Origin: UPXZ01 sp964345395
GTDB taxonomy: Bacteria > Bacteroidota > Bacteroidia > Bacteroidales > Paludibacteraceae
NCBI GenBank assembly: GCA_964345395.1
Contig: CAYFRA010000011.1
Location: 1-32,677, forward strand
Direction: 5' to 3'
DNA length: 32,677 bases
How positions within the stretch are numbered: the first letter of the stretch is position 1; each line of letters begins with the position of its first letter. Below the pieces are notes generated by a model. The model worked only from the letters and a program-made list of their open reading frames with translations. It was not told the origin of the DNA and ran no database searches. This document shows positions 1-5,870 of this stretch, in pieces. Both the position numbers and the translations under genes were made by a program.

Positions 1-77
1 CAGGTTGACAGTTTCGTGCTTATAAACCCACCCGAACGCAAATCCCCAAACCGTTAGCAAAAATTAAATTCGACATT

Positions 78-593
78 ATGAAACAACATTTATTTTTAGG
101 AAGAGTAATTTTTGTGGCGATAAGTCTGTTTACTTAATTCAGTTGTCAAAAAGATGATGAGTTTCCAATAAATGAAACGAAATTCGTAGTTGATAAAATA
201 TATAATTACAACAATGACCTCGTGGCAGAATACTTTTACGACAATCAAAATAAACTTATCAAAAAGTACGTAACTGAACATTTAGGTAATGGTTATCAGC
301 AAGAATGGGCATCTTACTCAGATGAGTTTGAATATCAAAATGGTCTTGTTTCAAAAATTATCCATAAAGACATTTCGCACGATATGTTTAGTTATGAAAC
401 CTATATTTACTACAATTCTGGTAGGGAAATAACTAAAACAGAAGTATTTAAAAATGGTCAACAAAATTATCAGTACTTGGGACTACCACAACATTTATTA
501 AAAATTCCAATTTATTTTTGTTACCAAAAAACGATAACGACAGATATCAGAAAACAAAAAAACTCACAAAACAAAATGGTTGTTGTTTTGTGA
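78..593 (+). pseudogene. Broken lipoprotein gene, in-frame stop before the lipobox
   Basis: Reading from the ATG at 78 gives a hydrophobic signal-peptide start (MKQHLFLGRVIFVAISLFT), then a TAA stop at 135-137, and the same frame continues as FSCQKDDEF. The cysteine in FSC, followed by polar residues, looks like a lipoprotein cleavage site, so the stop falls inside the signal peptide. The rest stays open to 591-593 and reads as tyrosine-rich text (YNYNNDLVAEYFYD, then SDEFEYQNGLV and YETYIYYNSGRE), resembling the short YD-type repeats of Bacteroidota lipoproteins. An internal GTG at 222 could in principle start a 123-residue cytoplasmic fragment, but that would drop the export signal. The last dozen codons lie in the terminator stem, so the 3' end is probably out of frame or truncated as well. 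No function is assigned. Bases 1-77 upstream hold nothing I recognise. Confidence 0.7.
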
Positions 594-600
594 GTTTTTT
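557..600. terminator. Bidirectional intrinsic terminator
   Basis: A perfect 18-bp inverted repeat (557-574 and 583-600) with an 8-base loop. The stem is flanked by an A-run on the left and a T-run on the right, so it can terminate in both directions. It lies between the converging broken lipoprotein gene and pruA. Confidence 0.85.
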
Positions 601-623
601 ATAATTAATATGCTTTTATCAAA

Positions 624-2255
624 TTAATCTTCGAGAAAGTTGGGGTAGATATAATCTGTTGGTGGCACAAAGTTTTCTTTGATAGTTTGCGGCGATACCC
701 AACGCAATAGGTTGAAGATAGACCCCGCTTTGTCATTGGTTCCTGAAGCTCTACCACCGCCAAATGGTTGTTGATCTACAACTGCACCTGTGGGTTTGTC
801 GTTGATGTAGAAGTTACCTGCCGTATGCGTCAAGCGTTTGGTCATATATTCGATATTGGCTCTGTCTGACGAGAATATTGCTCCTGTTAGGGCATAATCG
901 GTAGTTGTGTCCAATATATCCATTGTTTCGTCTAATTTATCTGGCTCATACACATAGATGGTAAGAATCGGACCGAACAACTCTTCTCTCATAGTGATAT
1001 AGTCAGGTTTTTTTGCTAAGATAACTGTAGGATAGATGTAGTAGCCTTCCGACTTATCATAATTTCCACCCAATATCACTTCCGCATCAGGTGAAGCTTT
1101 GGCATCATCAATCGCTTTTGATAACTTCTCAAATGCCTCTTCATCTATAACTGCATTAACAAAATTGGTAAAATCTTCTGGAACGCCAGTTTTGATTTTT
1201 GCTAAATCATCAGCTAAATATTTTTTCACATCGTCCCAAAGGTTGGATGGGATATAAGCTCTTGAAGCGGCAGAACATTTTTGTCCTTGATATTCAAAAG
1301 CACCACGAGTAAGTGCAGTAGCTACCTGTTTTGCGTTGGCTGTTTTGTCAGCAAACACATAATCTTTACCGCCTGTTTCGCCTACAATGCGTGGGTATGC
1401 TTTGTATTTCTCCATATTGTTAGAAATTGTTTTCCACATACTGTTGAACACGGCTGTTGAGCCAGTAAAATGCAAACCAGCAAAATCGCGGTGATTGTAT
1501 ATCACATCGGCAGCTTCACGACCACCTACATAAACCAAGTTGATAACTCCATCAGGAAGACCCGCTTCCATCAACACCTCCATAATCAGATGTGCAGAAT
1601 AGACAGCATTTTTAGATGGTTTCCAAACGATGGTGTTGCCCATCAGTGCAGGAGCACCACCAAGATTAGCTGCTATAGAGGTAAAATTAAATGGAGTAAG
1701 TGCAAAAACAAATCCTTCTAAAGGACGCCACACTGTGCGATTCCATATTCCAGGAGCGGAATTGGGCTGCATAGCGTAAAGCTCTTGCATATTTCTTACA
1801 TTGAACTTAAAGAAGTCAATTGTTTCGCAAACAGCGTCAATTTCAGATTGAAAAGCATTTTTGGATTGACCAATCATAGTAACCGCATTGAACTTTGAGC
1901 GATAAGGGCCTGCAATAAGTTCGGCAGCTTTCAAAAATATAGCAGCACGACTCTCCCATCCCATCGCTTCCCAAGCAGGTTTGGCTTTGAGTGCAGCATC
2001 GATAGCCATTTGCACATGCGACTGATCACCTTGGTGATAGTGTCCCAGCAAATGTTGGTGATTGTGTGGCGGACGTATATCAAAAAGATTGTTGGTTCTC
2101 ACCTCTTTGCCATCAATAATCATAGGAAGATCCAATCCTCCTTTGTTGAGTTCTGCCAATGTTTGTTGCAACTCTTTTCTCTCTTTCGTGCCCGGAGCGT
2201 AGCTCAATACGGGTTCATTTTTTGTTTCCGGTAATTTAAAAATTCCTTTAGACAT
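624..2255 (-). CDS. pruA: L-glutamate gamma-semialdehyde (1-pyrroline-5-carboxylate) dehydrogenase
   Basis: This NAD-dependent aldehyde dehydrogenase oxidises glutamate-gamma-semialdehyde (P5C) to glutamate, the second step of proline breakdown. The 543-residue product is full length for the stand-alone P5C dehydrogenase type. Visible landmarks are TPFNFTSIA near residue 187 (NAD-binding fold), FTGST at 263-267, the general-base glutamate E293 in VGETGGKDYV, and the catalytic cysteine C327 in EYQGQKCSAASRAY. A C-terminal QQPFGGGRASGTNDKAG segment matches the family's substrate-anchoring loop. No proline dehydrogenase domain is fused and no putA/prodh gene is adjacent, so the first pathway step must be encoded elsewhere. 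The ATG at 2255 is preceded by a TAnnTTTG-type promoter box at 2287-2294. Transcription probably ends at the hairpin at 557-600. Confidence 0.95.
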   Translation of the reverse strand: MSKGIFKLPETKNEPVLSYAPGTKERKELQQTLAELNKGGLDLPMIIDGKEVRTNNLFDIRPPHNHQHLLGHYHQGDQSHVQMAIDAALKAKPAWEAMGWESRAAIFLKAAELIAGPYRSKFNAVTMIGQSKNAFQSEIDAVCETIDFFKFNVRNMQELYAMQPNSAPGIWNRTVWRPLEGFVFALTPFNFTSIAANLGGAPALMGNTIVWKPSKNAVYSAHLIMEVLMEAGLPDGVINLVYVGGREAADVIYNHRDFAGLHFTGSTAVFNSMWKTISNNMEKYKAYPRIVGETGGKDYVFADKTANAKQVATALTRGAFEYQGQKCSAASRAYIPSNLWDDVKKYLADDLAKIKTGVPEDFTNFVNAVIDEEAFEKLSKAIDDAKASPDAEVILGGNYDKSEGYYIYPTVILAKKPDYITMREELFGPILTIYVYEPDKLDETMDILDTTTDYALTGAIFSSDRANIEYMTKRLTHTAGNFYINDKPTGAVVDQQPFGGGRASGTNDKAGSIFNLLRWVSPQTIKENFVPPTDYIYPNFLED

Positions 2256-2286
2256 ATCAGTTAATTCGTGTGTTAAGTAATAGATA

Positions 2287-2294
2287 CAAATTTA
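2287..2294 (-). promoter_or_regulatory. -7 box of pruA promoter
   Basis: Read on the minus strand this is TAAATTTG, an exact match to the Bacteroidota -7 consensus TAnnTTTG, about 31 bases before the pruA ATG. A TTTG lies 25 bases upstream of it, slightly farther than the usual spacing for a -33 element. Confidence 0.55.
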
Positions 2295-2394
2295 CAAAAA
2301 AAAAGAGGAATGACTATCTCAAATAAGGAATATAAATGAATATATTGATTTTTTACAATTTTATCTGCTTTTTGATTCAATATTCCGACTTTGA

Positions 2395-2406
2395 TGTGAT
2401 ATCACA
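2395..2406. promoter_or_regulatory. 12-bp perfect palindrome, possible operator
   Basis: TGTGATATCACA is a perfect palindrome in the non-coding stretch between pruA and the DUF2795 gene, about 100 bases upstream of the pruA -7 box. It carries TGTGA/TCACA half-sites as Crp/Fnr-family operators do, but with only 2 bases between them rather than 6. The rest of 2300-2445 shows no gene or other structure that I can see. Confidence 0.25.
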
Positions 2407-2445
2407 ATCTGCCACGTGTCATCCGAATGGAAAAGATACTACAAA

Positions 2446-2488
2446 AAAACAAACCTCAACTCGATTTTATTAAAAATACGAGTTGAGG
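2446..2488 (-). terminator. Intrinsic terminator of the DUF2795 gene
   Basis: A 10-bp inverted repeat (CCTCAACTCG at 2454-2463, CGAGTTGAGG at 2479-2488). On the minus strand it is followed by a T-rich run (2443-2453), which fits termination of the gene at 2563-2784. Confidence 0.7.
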
Positions 2489-2562
2489 CTAAATCTCTTT
2501 TTTCTCACTGTTTAACTACAATGTGCTGAATAAAATTCAGAATAATCAGTTTTTCAAACTAT

Positions 2563-2784
2563 TTAATATTCTTCTTCGTTAAAGAAAAAATCTTCTTTTG
2601 TCGGGTAATCGGGCCAAATATCTTCAATCGACTCATATATTTCACCCTCATCTTCGATCTCTTGTAAATTTTCTATTACCTCCATAGGTGCACCCGAACG
2701 AACTGCATAGTCGATCAACTCATCTTTTGTAGCAGGCCAAGGTGCGTCTTCAATTTTTGAAGCAAGTTCTAAGGTCCAATACAT
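2563..2784 (-). CDS. DUF2795 family small acidic protein
   Basis: This is a 73-residue, strongly acidic protein without a signal peptide or membrane segment. The N-terminal half contains APWPATKDELIDYAVRSGAP followed by EVIENLQEIED, the conserved core of the DUF2795 family found as single small proteins throughout Bacteroidota. The C-terminus is rich in Glu, Asp and Phe (IWPDYPTKEDFFFNEEEY). The molecular function is not known. The domain is predicted to be a compact helical module, and the size matches orthologues. It has its own promoter box (2836-2843) and its own terminator (2446-2488), so it is most likely a single-gene transcription unit between the adenosyltransferase gene and pruA. 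Confidence 0.85.
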   Translation of the reverse strand: MYWTLELASKIEDAPWPATKDELIDYAVRSGAPMEVIENLQEIEDEGEIYESIEDIWPDYPTKEDFFFNEEEY

Positions 2785-2835
2785 ATCTATATCTCTAAAT
2801 AATTAATTAATAAAATAGATTTCTCTAATTTTCCG

Positions 2836-2843
2836 CAAAAATA
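2836..2843 (-). promoter_or_regulatory. -7 box upstream of DUF2795 gene
   Basis: TATTTTTG on the minus strand, 52 bases before the ATG at 2784, matches TAnnTTTG. I find no convincing -33 TTTG at the expected distance. Confidence 0.45.
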
Positions 2844-2858
2844 CAATTTAATTTTCAA

Positions 2859-3410
2859 TTAAATGGGTTGTTCCCAAATAATTTCTTTTTTGCTATCATC
2901 CATCAGCAATACGCGTGCCAAAACAAAAAAGTAGTCAGATAGGCGATTTATATACTTTAGTGTCAGTTCATCGACCGGAAAATGAGCACTCATCGTAACT
3001 ATTCGTCTTTCGGCTCGGCGTGCCGTAGTGCGACAAATATGGCTAACGGCTGCCTTTTGGCTTCCTCCGGGCAAAATAAAATGCTTGAGAGGTGGCAAGT
3101 TCATCTCTAAGTTATCAATCTCTCTTTCAATCTCCTCTACATACTCCTCACGCATAGTTGAGGCGGCTTTATATTCCATTTTTGAGGTGTCGGTAGCTAA
3201 GTTTGAACCTACGGTGAAGAGTAGATTTTGCACTTTTTGTAAAAAAAAGGCATGTTCTTCTTTGACATCAAGCGAAATTAGAAGTCCGATTTGGGTATTA
3301 AGTTCATCGACAGTGCCATATGCTTCTAAACGCATATCTGACTTTTCGACACGTGTGCCACCAATCAAGCCCGACTTGCCTTTATCGCCGGTTTTTGTAT
3401 AAATTTTCAT
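2859..3410 (-). CDS. PduO-type ATP:cob(I)alamin adenosyltransferase
   Basis: The enzyme transfers the 5'-deoxyadenosyl group of ATP to cob(I)alamin, producing coenzyme B12 for adenosylcobalamin-dependent enzymes. The 183-residue protein has the three PduO signatures: the N-terminal ATP-binding TKTGDKGKSGLIGG at residues 5-18, the RTTARRAERR segment near 127-136 that contains the conserved arginines, and NRLSDYFFVLAR at 155-166. The size matches the single-domain family. It starts 1 base after the stop of the upstream methyltransferase gene, so the two are very probably co-transcribed and translationally coupled. No cobalamin riboswitch or cobalamin-biosynthesis gene is nearby. That suggests a salvage or cofactor-activation role rather than membership of a synthesis operon. 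Confidence 0.93.
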   Translation of the reverse strand: MKIYTKTGDKGKSGLIGGTRVEKSDMRLEAYGTVDELNTQIGLLISLDVKEEHAFFLQKVQNLLFTVGSNLATDTSKMEYKAASTMREEYVEEIEREIDNLEMNLPPLKHFILPGGSQKAAVSHICRTTARRAERRIVTMSAHFPVDELTLKYINRLSDYFFVLARVLLMDDSKKEIIWEQPI

Positions 3411-3411
3411 T

Positions 3412-4194
3412 TTAATATTTCATTTTATAAGTCCGTTTTGGAAAGCTTTTGTTGAAAAACAAAATGCCCACCCGATATAAATTGATACTGCTGGTAACCA
3501 GTTCGTGAGTTCTGATTTTTTTCCAAGCTTGGGTCATCTCTTTTGACCAATATATATCATCAAAAATGAAAACAGTATTGGGGTGTATATAGTTCAAACA
3601 TTGATTAAAATAGTTGAGTGTAGCTTCATAAGTGTGATTGGCATCAAAATAAACAACATCTAAAGTACCCATCTCTACCAATGTTTCTTGCAATATATCA
3701 TCAATATTACCCACTTTCAAATCGATGTTTTTGATCTCTAATTTATCAAAACTCTCTTGAGCTATTTTAGCAATATCCTCACTCCCTTCGATAGTAACAC
3801 ATTTGATATCTTGCCGGGGTGATGCCAAATAGGCTGTGGTAACACCGAGCGAAGTGCCGAGCTCAAGCACATTTAACGCTTTCGTAAAATTGACAATGCG
3901 AAAAAGCAATTGGCCCCATTTGGCACCTTGCAAAGAGGTTTTGGCTATCTCTCTCACCATCATTTGTCGGTCAACTCCCGTGCCATACTCCTTTATATTC
4001 ACCATCCTATCATCAAAATAGAGATTGTCACGCAAATCCTCGATCTTAGGAAACACATAAAAAGGGTGTTTCTCGTAAATTGCATTATGCGTAAAACGAT
4101 AGAGGTAAGGCGAATGAATACCGTGCCCTTTTGTGTTTTTCGCAGTGGTTAAGTGGCGAAAATATTTTGACCCACGCCATAATAAGTTTTTCAT
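3412..4194 (-). CDS. Class I SAM-dependent methyltransferase (O-methyltransferase-like)
   Basis: The protein has 260 residues with a Rossmann-fold methyltransferase core. SAM-binding motif I is VLELGTSLGVTTAYLA starting at residue 109, an acidic residue follows at the end of strand 2 (VTIEGSED, 133-140), and strand 4 has VVYFDANHTYEAT (180-192). This pattern, with FIFDDIYWS at 209-217, resembles the O-methyltransferase/Methyltransf_24 group, whose aspartates often bind a metal near the acceptor. The N-terminal 90 residues (GHGIHSPYLYRF) recur in Bacteroidota homologues of unknown substrate. No signal peptide is present. It is the first gene of a two-gene unit with the cobalamin adenosyltransferase. 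The substrate cannot be inferred, and the pairing may be coincidental. Confidence 0.8.
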   Translation of the reverse strand: MKNLLWRGSKYFRHLTTAKNTKGHGIHSPYLYRFTHNAIYEKHPFYVFPKIEDLRDNLYFDDRMVNIKEYGTGVDRQMMVREIAKTSLQGAKWGQLLFRIVNFTKALNVLELGTSLGVTTAYLASPRQDIKCVTIEGSEDIAKIAQESFDKLEIKNIDLKVGNIDDILQETLVEMGTLDVVYFDANHTYEATLNYFNQCLNYIHPNTVFIFDDIYWSKEMTQAWKKIRTHELVTSSINLYRVGILFFNKSFPKRTYKMKY

Positions 4195-4292
4195 CTTCTC
4201 AATAAGTTCAATATTTATCTTTTATCTGATTACAAAAAACGGTGTGAAAATACAAACAATTTTGAGACTTTACAAGTTTCAAATAAACACAC

Positions 4293-4325
4293 ACTCACGG
4301 GGTGACTTGGAGTAACCCCATGAGT
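4293..4325. other. Stable hairpin in intergenic region
   Basis: ACTCA-C-GGGGT pairs with ACCCC-A-TGAGT (5+5 bp around one mismatch) with an 11-base loop. It lies downstream of the minus-strand OmpA gene and upstream of the minus-strand methyltransferase gene. No T-run follows on either strand, so it is not a standard intrinsic terminator. It could be an mRNA 3'-end stabiliser or a small structured element. Confidence 0.4.
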
Positions 4326-4337
4326 AGTATCAATTCT

Positions 4338-4404
4338 AATCTTTCTTCCTTGCTCTTTGCTCCTTGCTCTTTCTAACTTTACAAACTTTCAACTACCTAA
4401 CTTT
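4338..4404. repeat. Low-complexity pyrimidine tract with short direct repeats
   Basis: On the plus strand an 11-base unit CCTTGCTCTTT occurs twice (4348-4358 and 4362-4372), followed by three AACTTT copies (4375-4380, 4384-4389, 4399-4404). The tract directly follows the stop codon of the OmpA gene. It is non-coding and has no obvious function. Confidence 0.6.
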
Positions 4405-4406
4405 CT

Positions 4407-5669
4407 TTAATTTGTTACCTTAAACTCTACCCTGCGATTTCTAGCTCTTCCCTCGGGGGTTGAGTTGCTGTCAATTGGTTGTGATGAGCCGTGTCCTTTA
4501 TACAAAATGCGATTTTCATCAATGCCTTTTAATGTCAAATAATAGAACACAGCACGCGCACGTCTCATTGATAAGTCTAAATTGTACTCTTCCGTTCCAA
4601 TATTATCGGTGTGACCATCAACTTTGAGTTTATAACTTGGGTTAGATTTGAGCACTTCATAAGCGTGGTCGAGTAAAGGGAATGACTCTACTTTTATCAC
4701 TTGGCTATCAAACTCAAACTCAATTTTTTCAAGTAAAGATATCATCTCTGTTACTTCATAGGGGCAGCCATTATTTTCAACTGGACCAGGAATATCAGGA
4801 CACTCATCAAGATAATCAGGCACACCATCGCCATCGCTATCGAGCGGACAACCATCTTTATCAACCACTACACCTTTTGGCGTGTTGGGACATTTGTCTA
4901 AATAATCAGGCACACCATCGCCATCGCTATCGAGTGGGCAGCCATCTTTATCAACCACTACACCCTTTGGCGTGTTGGGACAGCGGTCGAGATGATCTGG
5001 CACTCCGTCACCATCGCTGTCAGGATATGTTTCGACAACAGGAACCAGTCTGTTTGTTTTTCCAAATGATAGCACAAGCCCCAACATATGTTGCCCGTAG
5101 GCATCGTTATGAGGTTTTTGAATCACTTTGTCGTGTGTATCATGATTGGTGAAATTGTAGAGGTACTTATACTGTAAAGCAAAAGTTTGATTAATTTGAA
5201 ATTTTAAACCAGCACCAATAGGAGCAATGAAGTCCATCGGAAAAACATCTATATCTGCTCTCTCACCACTATAATTGGCAAAACCCATCCCAGCAGTAAT
5301 AAAAGGAGCCAACTTGCTGCTTTCAGGTAGTAAATAGCCATTGTTAAATTTATACTCAAGAAGCATAGCGGCATCTAATTTTTTTCCCTTAATCTCCTCT
5401 CCAGCAAACTCAGCTTTATTTGAAAGAAAGCCAAATTCTCCATAGGAACTTTGAAGACCAAAATTGAAAGAAGGGTTGAGATAAATGTTGAAATTGGCAG
5501 CTCCCATCAACTGTGGGTTGTCAAACTTGAATAAGCCACTACCGAGGTCGCCTTGGTACTCATTTAAACCACCAAAAAGACCTATTGCAATTTTCTTCTC
5601 ATTTGTTTGTGCCGATAACATAGTAGTGAGTGCAATCACCACAGATAATAGTATGGTTTTTAGTTTCAT
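4407..5669 (-). CDS. OmpA-family outer-membrane protein with thrombospondin type-3 repeats
   Basis: This is a structural outer-membrane protein that anchors the membrane to peptidoglycan. The 420 residues divide into a signal peptide (1-21, cleaved after LSAQ or nearby), an N-terminal beta-barrel-like domain (about 25-205) and TSP type-3 calcium-binding repeats (217-303). The repeats have units beginning DSDGDGVPD and ending DKDGCPL. They are followed by an OmpA C-terminal peptidoglycan-binding domain (about 317-418). In that domain the diaminopimelate-contacting motif DGHTDNIG (351-358, key D355) and the LSMRRARAV segment (366-374, key arginine) are intact, as is the terminal GRARNRRVEFKV. 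Calcium probably rigidifies the linker. The gene stands alone with a promoter box at 5726-5733. It may belong to the abundant OmpA-like porins of this phylum, with no neighbour implying a specialised role. Confidence 0.93.
   Translation of the reverse strand: MKLKTILLSVVIALTTMLSAQTNEKKIAIGLFGGLNEYQGDLGSGLFKFDNPQLMGAANFNIYLNPSFNFGLQSSYGEFGFLSNKAEFAGEEIKGKKLDAAMLLEYKFNNGYLLPESSKLAPFITAGMGFANYSGERADIDVFPMDFIAPIGAGLKFQINQTFALQYKYLYNFTNHDTHDKVIQKPHNDAYGQHMLGLVLSFGKTNRLVPVVETYPDSDGDGVPDHLDRCPNTPKGVVVDKDGCPLDSDGDGVPDYLDKCPNTPKGVVVDKDGCPLDSDGDGVPDYLDECPDIPGPVENNGCPYEVTEMISLLEKIEFEFDSQVIKVESFPLLDHAYEVLKSNPSYKLKVDGHTDNIGTEEYNLDLSMRRARAVFYYLTLKGIDENRILYKGHGSSQPIDSNSTPEGRARNRRVEFKVTN
4761..5021 (-). repeat. 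In-gene tandem repeats encoding TSP type-3 units
   Basis: Three units with a 90-base (30-residue) period. The start of the unit can be followed at about 4811, 4901 and 4991. The first two complete units encode nearly identical peptides and differ at only a few bases, pointing to recent duplication or gene conversion. Confidence 0.85.
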
Positions 5670-5725
5670 TTCTATTGTTTTTATTGTTGATTTAGATTTT
5701 GTTTACAAATAAATAATTCAAAGTA

Positions 5726-5733
5726 CAAAGATA
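5726..5733 (-). promoter_or_regulatory. -7 box of the OmpA-family gene
   Basis: TATCTTTG on the minus strand, 57 bases before the ATG at 5669, matches TAnnTTTG. The -33 region is not clear. Confidence 0.5.
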
Positions 5734-5800
5734 CAATTTAAAATATAATCTCTATCTAAGCAGATCGAAAAGATTTTTTAAGCCCGAATTTTAAGGAAAA

Positions 5801-5834
5801 CTTGAAATTTATCAAACAAAATTTTATATCTTTG
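5801..5834 (+). promoter_or_regulatory. Promoter of the cardiolipin synthase unit
   Basis: CTTG (5801-5804), a 22-base spacer, then TATCTTTG (5827-5834), which fits the Bacteroidota promoter form. It lies upstream of the ATG at 5871 and inside the extension that would be coding if an ATG at 5802 were used. It therefore argues for the later start. Confidence 0.6.
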
Positions 5835-5870
5835 AACTGTATAAGAATCATAATTGTTTTATACCGTCCT

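Noticed and set aside
40..80. AACCGTTAGC just upstream of the broken lipoprotein gene resembles the core of an integron attC site.
   Set aside because: The seven-base core does not fit GTTRRRY, no matching inverted core or imperfect hairpin is visible within the available bases, and no integrase or cassette array is present.
132..143. The in-frame TAA at 135-137 as a recoded codon or programmed read-through site.
   Set aside because: No stimulatory structure or known context is visible, and TAA recoding is not expected in Bacteroidota. A simple nonsense mutation or sequencing error explains it.
4195..4406. A cobalamin riboswitch upstream of the methyltransferase/adenosyltransferase unit.
   Set aside because: The 212-base region has only one small hairpin and no B12-box (GCCACTG-like) sequence, and it is too short for the complete aptamer with an expression platform.
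4682..5152. A plus-strand frame rich in His-Arg-Tyr repeats.
   Set aside because: It is the antisense of the TSP type-3 repeats of the OmpA gene, and its periodicity comes entirely from that coding sequence.
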